DNA from: Bradyrhizobium sp. AZCC 2262
GTDB lineage: Bacteria; Pseudomonadota; Alphaproteobacteria; Rhizobiales; Xanthobacteraceae
DNA: 64,000 nt
Assembly (NCBI RefSeq): GCF_036924535.1
Contig: NZ_JAZHRT010000001.1
Span: 1,674,001 to 1,738,000, forward strand
Direction of reading: 5' to 3'
Position 1 is the first letter of the stretch. Every line of letters begins with the position of its first letter. The notes under the pieces are model-generated. The model saw only the letters and a program-made list of their open reading frames with translations. It had not been told where the DNA came from and did not search any database. Positions 35,038 through 43,960 of the stretch are shown here, in pieces. Both the position numbers and the translations under genes were made by a program.

Positions 35038-35814
35038 ATGCACGCAATGGCGGCAGCGAAACTGATCGGGTGGGGCGCTCGGGTGCTGTATCTGGGCCCG
35101 GCCTTCGGGCTGACGCCGCACCGGAATGCGACCGCCGTCCTTGCCGTCGGCCTCGATGATGAGCTGGAAGTCGCTGACGATCCGGTGGATCGCACGACGG
35201 ATTATCGCGCAGCCCGCAGCGTGCTGATCCTGCCCAACAGCCTGCACCATTTGCGCATCGAACGGAGCCGGATGGCATTCCTCTATGTCGATCCGTTGGG
35301 GCGCGACCTCGAGGCGTTGATCGCGCGGATGACGAACACAACGCCGCGGGCCGCCTTCGACCTCAGGGAAGAGTCCAGGGTGATTGAAATCATGACCGGC
35401 CTGGCCGAAAGCCGGATCGCGCCGCAGGATGGACGTGCATCGCTCGGAGAATTGCTGGGTGTGGGGACGCGCGGGAAAGCCAGCGCGCGCATCGCCGCAG
35501 CACTGCGGCATATGCGGGACGAACCACAGCTGGCCCACCGGCTGACGACCCTGGCGGCGCGGGCTGGCCTGTCGCCGTCGCGGTTTCTCCATCTGTTCAA
35601 GGCGGAGACCGGGGTGCCGTTGCGGCGTTACCGCATCTGGAACCGGATGGGCGCGGCGGTTCGCGCCAGCGGCGATGGCGCCTCCCTGACGGAAGCGGCC
35701 CATGCCGCCGGCTTTGCCAGTTCGTCACATTTCTCCAGCGCATTTCGCGACATGTTCGGCATGATGCCGTCGGATTTGGCGAGGGCGCTGAGGCCGGGAG
35801 CGGTCCAGGTTTGA
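35038..35814 (+). CDS. AraC-family transcriptional regulator
   Basis: A 258-residue protein. The C-terminal 100 residues contain two helix-turn-helix units: LTTLAARAGLSPSRFLHLFKAETGVPLRRYRIWNRM and LTEAAHAAGFASSSHFSSAFRDMFGMMPSDL. The N-terminal part is a cupin-like sensor (ALGLTPH and VLILPNSLHHL). Start ATG 35038 follows a weak AAGAA site; longer starts cross the SnoaL promoter. With the gene at 34541-34966 it forms a divergent pair, 71 bases apart. Confidence 0.87.
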   Translation: MHAMAAAKLIGWGARVLYLGPAFGLTPHRNATAVLAVGLDDELEVADDPVDRTTDYRAARSVLILPNSLHHLRIERSRMAFLYVDPLGRDLEALIARMTNTTPRAAFDLREESRVIEIMTGLAESRIAPQDGRASLGELLGVGTRGKASARIAAALRHMRDEPQLAHRLTTLAARAGLSPSRFLHLFKAETGVPLRRYRIWNRMGAAVRASGDGASLTEAAHAAGFASSSHFSSAFRDMFGMMPSDLARALRPGAVQV

Positions 35815-35942
35815 ATCGGCCGCGGGTCCGTTCGGCCCCGTGGAATCCGGCCTATTTACCGCCATTAACCACCGGACCGCATGTTCCCCACGGCCCGAAA
35901 TACATCGTATATTGCGCCCGACAGGAGCCGGCCCCGACCAAC

Positions 35943-38624
35943 ATGACCGCTGAAACGCCGCCGAATTCGCCGCCGCAGCGATCGTTCTCGCTTTCGATCG
36001 GCCAACTGACATTCGGCAGCTTCATGCTGGTGCTGGCGGTGATCATCATCACGTCGACCGCCAGCGTCATCGCCATCCGCCACATCGATTCGACCTTTGC
36101 CGAGCTTCAGCGGCTGCAGAGCGTCCGCGATCTGGCCGAGGACATCGACCACCGCATGAACGAATTGCGGCTTGCCGCGCGGGATTTCGTCACGGATCCC
36201 GGCAGCCAATCGCTCCAGGTCGGAGAGGCCGCGACCGCGCTCGGCGACGTCCTGAAGAAGACGCGGCTGGAGCTCGCGCCCGAACAGCAGGACATGATCG
36301 ACGGCGTCACCGAGCGCCTGGCGACCTATCGCAGCGGCATCGAGCGGATTTCCGCGCTGATCAACCGCCGGGCCGAAATGATCGTCGTGTTGCCGCCATT
36401 GCGCGAAAAATTCGATACTGCGGTTGCCGAGGCGGCCGATCCCCAAACCGCGTCGACCCTGTCTCAGACCCAGAGCCGGATCGCCTCGGCGTTGCTGGCG
36501 CACAACCCGTCGGCTGCCGAACAGGCCGCGCAAAACATGCGCTCGATGACGATCGCGGATCCGAAGCTGCATGCCGCGGTCAATGCCTATGCCGAAGCCA
36601 TCATCGGCATCTCGATCCGGGAACGGCAGATCTCCGACATCGACAAGGAAGTGCTGAGTGCGGAGGGCCGCCTGATCCAGCGCGTCACGGAATTGTTGCG
36701 CGAAGTCAGCGAGAGGCGGGGCCGGGTCCTCGCCCGCGATTTTGCGCGGACGCTCTCGGAAGCGAAGTGGCAGAGCATCGTGCTGGGAACAGCGGGCGTT
36801 CTGATCGGGCTTTTTGCCTCGCTGCTGGTGGTTCGCCGCACCGTGCGGCCGCTCGCCGCGATCGCAAACTCAATCCGCGCGGTGGCGGGTGGTGAAAAGA
36901 GCACCTCGATCCCGGCGACGGATGTCGACAACGAGATCGGCGACATTGCCCGCGCGGCCGAGGTGTTCCGGCAGACGCTGGTCGATGCCGATGCCGCGCG
37001 CGAGGCGGCGGTGCGGGCGCTTGCCGAACAGCGGCTTGCCGAGGAAAGTTACCGTAAGCTGTTCGAGTCCTCGGTCGACGGAATCTACGTCACGACGCCC
37101 GGCGGTTCGCTGCTCAACGCCAACCCGGCGCTGGCGCGGATGATGGGCTATTCCACGCCGCAGGATCTGATCAACGGAATCGGCGACATCGCAAGCACGG
37201 TCTATGTCCATCCCGAGGCGCGGGCGGAATACGAGCGGCTGATGCAGCGCGACGGCATGATCCGTGAGTATGAGTACCAGGTTCGAACGCGCAACGACAC
37301 GGTGCTGTGGCTCTCCGACAGCGCGAGCGCCGTGCACAACGAGGCCGGCGTCCTCGTCCGCTACGAGGGAACGGTGCGCGACATCACCGACCAGAAGCGC
37401 GCCGAGGATGCGATCGCCGAAGGCCGCCGCCTGCTGCAAATGGTGATCGATACCGTGCCTGCGGTCATCAACGTCAAGGACAAGGAGCTCCGCTACGTCC
37501 TGATGAACCGCTATATGGCGGGCATTTTCGGGGTCGAGCCGGGGTACGCGATCGGCCGCACCACCGCCGAGCTGATGTCGCGCTACGGCGCCGAAAAGAC
37601 CAGTGAGCCCGACAAGCGGGTGCTGGCGGTTGGCAAGGAACTCGGCTTCTACGAGGAGGAATACAAGGATGCATCCGGCCAGATGCGGCAATGGCTGGTC
37701 AACAAGCTGCCGATTCTGGATGCCTCCGGCGAGATTGAGAACATCGTGACCGTTGCGCTCGACATCGGTGAGCGCAAGCGCGTCGAATTCGAGATGCGCA
37801 AGGCCAAGGATGCGGCGGAGGGGGCGTTGCGGAACCTGCGCGAGACGCAGAACTCGCTGATCGAGGCAGAAAAACTTGCTGCGTTGGGACGGCTGGTGGC
37901 CGGCGTCGCCCACGAGGTCAACAACCCCGTCGGCATCAGCCTGACGGTCGCCTCCGCTCTGGAGCGCAAGACGTCGAACTTTACGGCCGAGGTTGTCCGC
38001 GGCGAACTGCGGCGCTCCAGCCTGAACGATTTCCTCGAGACCAGCCGCGATGCGTCGTCGCAACTGGTCGCCAACCTCAACCGCGCCGCCGAGCTGATCC
38101 AGTCCTTCAAGCAGGTCGCCGCCGACCGCAACTATTCCGACCAGCGCTCCTTCGACCTCGGCGATCTCACCGAGCAGGTGGTGATGAGCCTGCGGCCCGG
38201 CCTGCGCAAACACAATCTGACGCTCAATGTCGAGTGCCAGCCCAATCTGATGATGAACAGCTATCCCGGGCCCTACGGACAGGTGCTCACCAACCTGTTC
38301 CTCAATTCGGTGGCGCATGCCTTCCCGGACGGCAAGCCCGGTACGGTCGATATCCAGGTGCGGGAGTCCGGCAAGGACAATGTCGAGATCATCTTTTCCG
38401 ATAATGGATGCGGCATGAGTCTCGACGTCCGCCGCCGCGCGTTCGATCCGTTCTTCACCACGCGGCGCGACCAGGGCGGCACCGGGCTCGGCCTGCACAT
38501 CGTCTACAGCATCGTGACGACGCGGCTTGGCGGCCGGCTTGATCTCGATTCCCAGCCGGGCGGCGGCACGCGCATCCAGATGATCCTGCCGCGCACAGCA
38601 CCGCTGGAGCAGGCGGCGGAGTAG
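35943..38624 (+). CDS. Membrane sensor histidine kinase with HAMP and two PAS domains
   Basis: 893 residues. Helix 1 at about 22-45, a periplasmic helical sensor (46-275), helix 2 at 276-298, HAMP 299-350, PAS 370-490 (YRKLFESSVDGIYV), PAS 497-615, then HisKA with H657 in GVAHEVNNPVG. The HATPase includes a degenerate N-box (LTNLFLNSVAHAF), G1 DNGCGM and G2 GGTGLGLHI. The HisKA region (AALGRLVAGVAHEVNNPVG) is of the hybrid-kinase-like class with a long coiled segment. No response regulator follows, so the partner is remote. ATG 35943 is used; the open frame begins at 35811. Confidence 0.93.
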   Translation: MTAETPPNSPPQRSFSLSIGQLTFGSFMLVLAVIIITSTASVIAIRHIDSTFAELQRLQSVRDLAEDIDHRMNELRLAARDFVTDPGSQSLQVGEAATALGDVLKKTRLELAPEQQDMIDGVTERLATYRSGIERISALINRRAEMIVVLPPLREKFDTAVAEAADPQTASTLSQTQSRIASALLAHNPSAAEQAAQNMRSMTIADPKLHAAVNAYAEAIIGISIRERQISDIDKEVLSAEGRLIQRVTELLREVSERRGRVLARDFARTLSEAKWQSIVLGTAGVLIGLFASLLVVRRTVRPLAAIANSIRAVAGGEKSTSIPATDVDNEIGDIARAAEVFRQTLVDADAAREAAVRALAEQRLAEESYRKLFESSVDGIYVTTPGGSLLNANPALARMMGYSTPQDLINGIGDIASTVYVHPEARAEYERLMQRDGMIREYEYQVRTRNDTVLWLSDSASAVHNEAGVLVRYEGTVRDITDQKRAEDAIAEGRRLLQMVIDTVPAVINVKDKELRYVLMNRYMAGIFGVEPGYAIGRTTAELMSRYGAEKTSEPDKRVLAVGKELGFYEEEYKDASGQMRQWLVNKLPILDASGEIENIVTVALDIGERKRVEFEMRKAKDAAEGALRNLRETQNSLIEAEKLAALGRLVAGVAHEVNNPVGISLTVASALERKTSNFTAEVVRGELRRSSLNDFLETSRDASSQLVANLNRAAELIQSFKQVAADRNYSDQRSFDLGDLTEQVVMSLRPGLRKHNLTLNVECQPNLMMNSYPGPYGQVLTNLFLNSVAHAFPDGKPGTVDIQVRESGKDNVEIIFSDNGCGMSLDVRRRAFDPFFTTRRDQGGTGLGLHIVYSIVTTRLGGRLDLDSQPGGGTRIQMILPRTAPLEQAAE

Positions 38625-38663
38625 GCGACGCGGGACGTCTGCAGGCGTGTGTTGACCGTTGCG

Positions 38664-39014
38664 CTAATTGATATCCGCCAGCTTGTGCAGCGTGGCGCCG
38701 AAGATCTGGCTGGCTTTGCCGACGAGCGCGGTTCCATTCATGCTGCCGCGGGTGTCGGTGAAGGTTCCGGATACGCCGATGCCGACTGGATTGGGGCCAC
38801 CGAACAGCGGATTGTCATTGTCGCGCGGGGTGGTGTGACGCTGCACCAGGACCTCGCCTTTGAAGGTGTCGCCCTTCACGGTGTAGCTGCCGGTATAAAA
38901 CAGATAGGCGTCGCCACCGAGAATCTGGCCGTCCCGGAACAGAATGACGCCGCTGCCCTTGCCGATGCGCCCATCCAGCAGGGTGACGTGAATCGAATAG
39001 AGCCCGTTGTTCAT
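38664..39014 (-). CDS. GrlR-like small regulatory protein
   Basis: A 116-residue beta-rich protein. MNNGLYSIHVTLLDGRIGKGSGVILFRDGQILGGDAYLFYTGSY is the repeated Gly-x-Y-x-I and F-R-D-G-x-I-x-G-G-D pattern of the GrlR family, including the G-D-x-x-x-x-Y-x-G motif. In enteropathogens GrlR blocks the activator GrlA; in soil bacteria the role of the fold is open. ATG 39014 has GGGACGTC ahead; a GTG further upstream is in frame. It is convergent with the histidine kinase gene. Confidence 0.75.
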   Translation of the reverse strand: MNNGLYSIHVTLLDGRIGKGSGVILFRDGQILGGDAYLFYTGSYTVKGDTFKGEVLVQRHTTPRDNDNPLFGGPNPVGIGVSGTFTDTRGSMNGTALVGKASQIFGATLHKLADIN

Positions 39015-39355
39015 GACGTCCCAGTGGCCAGCCGCCGCGCCCAAGGAAGCCGGTCAAGGAATTATGCCAAAGCGTGGCATGCACCGTCAACGCGTCAGGT
39101 TGGCCGCCAATTCCCGTACAGGAAGCAAACGCAAACCGTACCACTCCGACGTGACGCGAGGACGACTTGCGGTGTGCCGAATCAAGTTGGCCCGTGAAAT
39201 GCATAGTTTGGTTTGGCACCGGCCGGCGGGTGCTGGAGCAAGAGAAACAGGTGACCAACTGGAAGAATTCCGGCGGCCACGCGCCGCGCCCATACATCGA
39301 GAACAGCAACCGTGAAACTTTGGGCCGCCATCGCGCGGTTCGCTGGAAAACGCGA

Positions 39356-39700
39356 ATGGTGATCGGCAGCGTGTTGCTGATGTTGCCGCTCGCCGCCGAT
39401 CGCGGCGAGGCCCGCGATCCCGACGGGCGCTATGCCAACTCACCGCTGAAGCAATGGTTCGACAGTCTAAGGAGCGGGAAGGGGCCGTGTTGTTCCGACG
39501 CGGACGGCAGCGCCGTCAGCGACGTGGATTGGGAAACGAAAGACGGGCACTACCGCGTTCGTATCGACGGCGATTGGTATGACGTTCCCGAAGATGCCGT
39601 CATCACCGAGCCGAACCGGGTAGGTCGGACCATGGTCTGGCCGATCCGCGGCTATCAAGGATTGAGCATCCGCTGCTTCATACCGGGCAGCATGACGTAG
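39356..39700 (+). CDS. Small exported protein, function unknown
   Basis: A 114-residue protein with a short signal peptide (MVIGSVLLMLPLAADRGEA). The mature part starts RDPDGRYANSPLKQWFDSLRSGKGPCCSDADGSAVSDVDW, with adjacent Cys that may pair with a later Cys in LSIRCFIPG. The phrase GPCCSDADG-x12-W is shared by many small exported rhizobial proteins of unknown function. The start is chosen to give the signal; the open frame is much longer upstream. Confidence 0.75.
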   Translation: MVIGSVLLMLPLAADRGEARDPDGRYANSPLKQWFDSLRSGKGPCCSDADGSAVSDVDWETKDGHYRVRIDGDWYDVPEDAVITEPNRVGRTMVWPIRGYQGLSIRCFIPGSMT

Positions 39701-39738
39701 CGCGTCGCCGTTTTGTGCGCGCTCGCATCGTCGGAGCG

Positions 39739-40122
39739 TCACGCATATTTCTTGTCGCGCTCGAGCAGCTCGACCGAAATGCCCTGCGGCCCGCGGATGA
39801 AGCAGATGCGAACACCGGGCCGGATGGTGGTCGGCTCCTTCGTGAACTCGACGCCCTTGGCCTTGATCTCGGCGGCGACCGCGTCGATGTCTTTCACGGT
39901 CAGGCCGAAATGGTCGAGACCCTGATAGGGCGTCACCGGTGGGGTGTTGACGCCGTCGCCGGCGGTGACGGGCGCGATGAACACATTGGCGCCGCCGAGT
40001 TTGACGTCGATCCGCCCGGGACCACGGATGATCTCGCCTCCGAGAACGTTTTCCAGCCATGCAGCGGTCGCCTCGGGATCGGGACTGCGCAAATGGACAT
40101 GGTCCCAGATAACGTTCGGCAT
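39739..40122 (-). CDS. Single-domain VOC protein
   Basis: A 127-residue glyoxalase-fold protein. WDHVHLRSPDPEATAAWLENVLGGEI opens the domain with the metal-binding His in HVHL. GLDHFGLTVKDIDAVAAEIKAKGVEF and FIRGPQGISVELLERD give the second His/Glu pair. The start at ATG 40122 has GGAG nine bases upstream. No partner enzyme is adjacent. Confidence 0.82.
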   Translation of the reverse strand: MPNVIWDHVHLRSPDPEATAAWLENVLGGEIIRGPGRIDVKLGGANVFIAPVTAGDGVNTPPVTPYQGLDHFGLTVKDIDAVAAEIKAKGVEFTKEPTTIRPGVRICFIRGPQGISVELLERDKKYA

Positions 40123-40318
40123 CTTCGGTCTCTCCATTGTTGATTGTTGTTGCGGCGCTCAAGGCCGGTCACGGCGCGGCCAAATGTAGCCGCCGCGCAT
40201 CCGCAATTCCATCGCGGTCGCGCCGCCGCCGCAATATTGTCGGGGTGGTATGCAACCATTTCTGCCTTGGGTGATTGTTGACAAGCGGCGGGATCCGTAC
40301 AGCGGCGGTCGTGACAGA

Positions 40319-40351
40319 AGCCGTACGGGAAAACGCCCGTAGGGCTTTTTT
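40319..40351 (+). terminator. Orphan plus-strand Rho-independent terminator
   Basis: AGCC-G-TACGGG (40319-40329) pairs with CCCGTA-G-GGCT (40336-40346) apart from one G-G bulge, followed by six T residues. No plus-strand gene lies upstream between it and the divergent VOC gene. A TTGACA box at 40278 could drive a transcript of about 60 nt ending here. A small RNA or a leader attenuator of the gene at 40399 is likely. Confidence 0.65.
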
Positions 40352-40398
40352 CATGCGCAGCACGGCAATCGCCGGAGCTGCCGGGTGAGGGCGCGGCT

Positions 40399-40980
40399 AT
40401 GAGAATCGCCGGGTGGTCGTTCGGAAAGTCCGAGGCACGGCTCGCCGTGCTGCCGGCCATCGCCATTGCTGGCTGCGCCATATGGCTGATGCTCCCGCAA
40501 GCAAGCGATGCCGAAGGCCGCTCCACCGCGACGGCGACTGAAGTCACCCGCGTCACGCAGGATACATCCCGCAACGACGACACGGCCGGGACCCAGGCAA
40601 CCCTGTCGAGCCCGGCGCCGACCGATGCCAACCCGGCGGCCGTGCCTCTCGACGTCGCGCCGCCGGAAACAGTGGAGGCCGCCAGGTCGCCGCTCGATGG
40701 CCTGAAAATTATCTCGCAGTCGTGGCGAAGGGGCGGGCTCGGCTCAAAAGCGCTGGTAACGTTCACGCTTCGCAACGCCAATGACTACGCGGTGAAGGAT
40801 ATCGAGATCGCCTGTACCTTCATCCGCCGCGACGGCAGCCATCTGACCGACCGCAGGCGCCTCATTCCCGATACTGTGAACATGAAGAGCCGGAAGCGGT
40901 ATGCGGGCATGCTGGTCGGCTTCGTCAACGTCAACGCAAATAAGGCGAAATGTTCCCTGGTGACAGCCAGCCGAATTTAA
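40399..40980 (+). CDS. Exported or membrane-anchored protein with beta-sandwich domain
   Basis: A 193-residue protein. An N-terminal hydrophobic segment (about 15-33) follows a basic start. A Thr/Ala-rich linker runs to residue 95. The C-terminal domain (PLDGLKIISQSWRRGGLGSKALVTFTLRNANDYAVKDIEIACTFIRRDGS) resembles FxLyD-type immunoglobulin-like domains, with Cys at both ends. No named function. A terminator-like hairpin lies 50 bases upstream and might regulate it. Confidence 0.7.
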   Translation: MRIAGWSFGKSEARLAVLPAIAIAGCAIWLMLPQASDAEGRSTATATEVTRVTQDTSRNDDTAGTQATLSSPAPTDANPAAVPLDVAPPETVEAARSPLDGLKIISQSWRRGGLGSKALVTFTLRNANDYAVKDIEIACTFIRRDGSHLTDRRRLIPDTVNMKSRKRYAGMLVGFVNVNANKAKCSLVTASRI

Positions 40981-41122
40981 CCCTGCGCGGCCAAACGCGC
41001 GTTCCCCGTACCCGAAAACGTGATCGGCGCCTTTGAACCTTGCCGGTGGGGCAGGAACTAACTGGTGTATCGCCCGTTAGGCGATTGAACCGCGCACAAC
41101 CCGCGCGGGGGGAGCGAGTTCA

Positions 41123-41584
41123 ATGCCCGTAGCGCGTTATTTCCTGTTTGTCGGCGGGGTGCTTGTCGCGCTGTTGTTGGCGATCAATGCGTTCGTTCCA
41201 GAACAGGCCGTCGTGGCCAGCCAGGCCGGTCCTTCGGTCGATAAGACCGTTGTACGCATTCGCTCTGACCAGAAGCCGCCGGAGCGGGTGGTCTACGACA
41301 CCAGCCTTCCGACCATTGTTCCGCCGACCGTGACGGCCCAGGCCGTCGCGCCGCCGGCGCCTGCCGTGGCCTCGGCCGACGCCACTGCCCAAGCCCGCGT
41401 GCGGGACACGTTTGCCCAGTTCGTGCCGCCGGAGGCGAAGAAATCCGAGCCGCAGGTTCAGCGTAAGCGCAAGGTCGCCAAGAGCCGTCCGGCGCCGCCG
41501 ATGCAGTTCGGGCAACAGCCTCAAATGCGGGTGGCGCAGCAGTCGCAATTCGGCTTCTTCGGCGGTCCGAGATGGACCTGGTAA
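41123..41584 (+). CDS. Membrane-anchored hypothetical protein with basic tail
   Basis: A 153-residue protein with one hydrophobic helix near the start (residues 6-24) and a Pro/Ala/Val linker. A strongly basic region (QVQRKRKVAKSRPAPP) follows, then a Gln/Phe-rich end FGFFGGPRWTW. GGGGGGAGCGAG sits ahead of ATG 41123. It is often seen in bradyrhizobia but has no known function. It converges with the gene at 41600. Confidence 0.68.
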   Translation: MPVARYFLFVGGVLVALLLAINAFVPEQAVVASQAGPSVDKTVVRIRSDQKPPERVVYDTSLPTIVPPTVTAQAVAPPAPAVASADATAQARVRDTFAQFVPPEAKKSEPQVQRKRKVAKSRPAPPMQFGQQPQMRVAQQSQFGFFGGPRWTW

Positions 41585-41599
41585 AGCACGCCGCCTGAT

Positions 41600-41980
41600 T
41601 TAGCGCGGCGGTTTCGGAATCTTGTCCGCAAAACCGTTGTAGCAGGTCAGCCGGTCATCTTCCTCCTTGATGAAGCGGCAGTCGTTGACGCCCTTGGCTG
41701 CCGGAGCCTTTGGCTTGGGCTGCGGCGCATAGATGGCGTCGTAGCAATTCAGGCGCTCCTTGGTCGCATCGTCGATGTCCTGGCAGGCCTGCAACTTCTG
41801 GGCGGGCGACAAGGGCTTCTCTTTTTCTTTCTTGGCCGCCGCAGTCTTCTTAGACCCGACCACAACCAGCGGTTTGCCGCCGATGGTCGGAGGATTGGCG
41901 GGGTCGGCCGGGGCACTCGTCCCCTGAGCCAGCGCCGCCGCCGGATACAGGATCGCCAGCGTCAGGATGATCTTTCTCAT
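41600..41980 (-). CDS. Small exported protein with duplicated Cys motif
   Basis: A 126-residue protein with a clear signal peptide (MRKIILTLAILYPAAALAQ). Two copies of a C-x2-I-x5-RL-x-CY-(D/N) motif are seen (CQDIDDATKERLNCYDAIY and CRFIKEEDDRLTCYNGFA), so four Cys that could form two disulfides. The same motif occurs in many exported proteins, including some type VI-associated ones. Linker regions are Lys/Pro/Ala-rich. Confidence 0.72.
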   Translation of the reverse strand: MRKIILTLAILYPAAALAQGTSAPADPANPPTIGGKPLVVVGSKKTAAAKKEKEKPLSPAQKLQACQDIDDATKERLNCYDAIYAPQPKPKAPAAKGVNDCRFIKEEDDRLTCYNGFADKIPKPPR

Positions 41981-42309
41981 GTCGAAATTTCCGAATTGCC
42001 ATAAGCCGAACGAGCGCGCCTGGAGAGACCAGAACTCCCGATCCTCGGAATCGAAATCCCGCTGCCCGCCCTGCGTTCTCTAGCACCATCCCCGAGCCTC
42101 TGTCTAACCTGTTGATTTAACGGCCTTTCAATTGGGCTCGCGGCGGCCCGGAGGACGCTGGCCTGGTCTTGCTCGACGTCTCGTTGCCCCCGGGCGATCC
42201 GGCTTGTGATCGGCACACCCCATCGCCAACTTGTGGTCTTGCGGGCACTCCATCGGCGGTCGCGTGGGCCGCCCCTGAGCATTTTGCTGGCCCGCAAGGG
42301 GAGAGCACC
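41981..42309. other. Intergenic region between divergent genes
   Basis: 329 bases separate the exported protein (minus) and the bicupin gene (plus). No family-bearing frame is seen. Promoters for both genes must lie here; no convincing operator or terminator was identified. Confidence 0.5.
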
Positions 42310-43476
42310 ATGTCCGATCCGCAACGCCGGGCGTTTCTGGCTGCCGCAGGCATTGTCTCGCTGGCAGCGCTGGGCTCGGCGACGCCGGCCGCCGGTGGCG
42401 ATCCGAGTTTCATGAACAATGTCCCGGACCCAACGCTCGCGGGCAAGGATCTGCCGACCTTCAAATTCGCGCTGGAGAAGTCGGACGGCAAGGTCATCGG
42501 CAACAGCTACGGCAAGGAGGCGACGGTTGCGCAACTGCCGATCTCCAAGGGGATCGCCGGCGTTTCGATGCGGCTTGAGCCCGGCGCGATGCGCGAACTG
42601 CACTGGCACGCCACCGCGGCCGAATGGGCGTTGGTTCTCGAGGGCCGCGTCCGCACCACCGTCGTCGACCCACGCGGTCTTGCCGAGACCAACGATTTCG
42701 ACCCGGGCGACGTCTGGTACTTCCCGCGCGGCCACGGTCACATGCTGCAATGCCTCGGCGACAAGCCCTGTCACTTCATCCTGATCTTCGACAACGGTTA
42801 CTTCTCCGAATTCGGCACCTTCAGCATCACCGACTGGGTCGGGCATACGCCGCCGGCGCTGCTGGCGAAGAATTTCGGCCTGCCCGAAACGGCGTTCACA
42901 ACATTCCCGAAGGAGGAAGTGTATTTCGCGCGCGGCAAACCGCCGCCTGCCGAACCCTCGGTGCCGCTGCAGGGCTGGAAGCTGCCGACGGAGACGCACA
43001 AATACCGCCTGCTGGCGCAGCCGCCGCATGCGACCTATCAGGGCGGCCGGGAATGGCGCGTCGATTCCAGCCGTTTCCCGATTGCGAAGACGATCACCGG
43101 CGTCGTGCTCGATCTCGATCCCGGCGCGCTGCGGACGCTGCACTGGCATCCCAACGCCGACGAGTGGCAGTACGTCGTCGATGGCGAGGTGAGCGTCACC
43201 TTATTCGGCTCTCACGGCCGTTACCGGGTCGAGCGATTGCAAAAGGGCGATGTCGGCTACATCCCGCAAGGCTATGGACACTCGATCGAGAATGTCGGCA
43301 GCGGGCCTGCGCGCATCCTGATCGGATTCAATGCGGGCATCTACGAGACCATCGACTTGTCACAATGGATCGCGGCAAATCCCAAGGACGTGCTCGCCAC
43401 CAATTTCGGCCAGCCGGCGGAACTGTTCGGAAAATTCCCGGATCGGGACGTGTGCATCGCCGGAAAGAATCGTTGA
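42310..43476 (+). CDS. Bicupin, oxalate decarboxylase-like, Tat-exported
   Basis: A 388-residue two-cupin protein. The N-terminus QRRAFLAAAGIVSLAALGSA is a twin-arginine signal. Cupin 1 has the metal site H98-W-H100 and later Glu/His; cupin 2 H278-W-H280. In the loop after cupin 1, SEFGTFSITDW corresponds to the SENST segment whose Glu acts in oxalate decarboxylases; here E167 is kept. LLAKNFGLPE and VLATNFGQPA end the two halves, showing duplication. Oxalate to formate plus CO2 is the probable reaction, though other bicupins have this shape. GGGGAGAGCACC precedes the ATG. Confidence 0.85.
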   Translation: MSDPQRRAFLAAAGIVSLAALGSATPAAGGDPSFMNNVPDPTLAGKDLPTFKFALEKSDGKVIGNSYGKEATVAQLPISKGIAGVSMRLEPGAMRELHWHATAAEWALVLEGRVRTTVVDPRGLAETNDFDPGDVWYFPRGHGHMLQCLGDKPCHFILIFDNGYFSEFGTFSITDWVGHTPPALLAKNFGLPETAFTTFPKEEVYFARGKPPPAEPSVPLQGWKLPTETHKYRLLAQPPHATYQGGREWRVDSSRFPIAKTITGVVLDLDPGALRTLHWHPNADEWQYVVDGEVSVTLFGSHGRYRVERLQKGDVGYIPQGYGHSIENVGSGPARILIGFNAGIYETIDLSQWIAANPKDVLATNFGQPAELFGKFPDRDVCIAGKNR

Positions 43477-43573
43477 TGAAGCGGTTGCCGCCGAGCGTGC
43501 ACAAGGCTGAGCGTGCACGAAAACGTCAACCGGCCTCGCAGAGCAATCGCATCAGCGTGCTGCGAGGTCAGGT

Positions 43574-43660
43574 CTAGCGCAAACGATAGGCGTCAAAGGC
43601 GTGCGCCAGGAATACGCCGATGCTGACGAAGATGAGGAATGCCGTCACGACCTCGGTCAT
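43574..43660 (-). CDS. 28-residue single-helix microprotein (second of a pair)
   Basis: MTEVVTAFLIFVSIGVFLAH plus DAYRLR: almost the whole chain is one membrane helix with a basic end. GGGAGGAAGG lies just ahead of ATG 43660, an unusually good site for a tiny gene. The start overlaps the stop of the upstream 28-residue frame (ATGA). The proportions recall small subunits such as KdpF or CydX, but no such complex is adjacent. Confidence 0.65.
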   Translation of the reverse strand: MTEVVTAFLIFVSIGVFLAHAFDAYRLR

Positions 43661-43743
43661 AGCCTTCCTCCCTGTGTTGCAATGCCGAGAAGGGCACGCT
43701 TGAGAAATCCGCGATAGATGAGGTTCAGGACCGATACCAACAT
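43657..43743 (-). CDS. 28-residue amphipathic microprotein (first of a pair)
   Basis: MLVSVLNLIYRGFLKRALLG plus IATQGGRL: a basic, amphipathic helix. It starts at ATG 43743, preceded by GGGGTTAGATC, and its TGA (43659-43657) overlaps the ATG of the next microprotein. The two genes therefore form a coupled pair of equal length. Both are too short for normal gene finders. Confidence 0.5.
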   Translation of the reverse strand: MLVSVLNLIYRGFLKRALLGIATQGGRL

Positions 43744-43960
43744 GATCTAACCCCGTCGTTTGATCAGGCAGCAGGCTAGGGGGCATTTGTTTCCAGAGGA
43801 TTTCGCGGCGGATCGAAATGGTTTCGTTGTGTCGCCCGCGGATCACGGAATCGCGAGGAACCGGAACAACCGATTGTCATCGTCCGCCCTTTTCTCGCCA
43901 TCCTAGTTCAGGAGACCTGCCGCGCGCGCTCTGTGAAGGCCGTGTTCCCAAAGGTCCCAT

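Noticed and set aside
36870..38498. 542-codon open frame on the minus strand
   Set aside because: Antisense to the histidine kinase; no ribosome site or domain.
41977..43149. 390-codon open frame on the minus strand
   Set aside because: Antisense to the bicupin gene with its HWH motifs.
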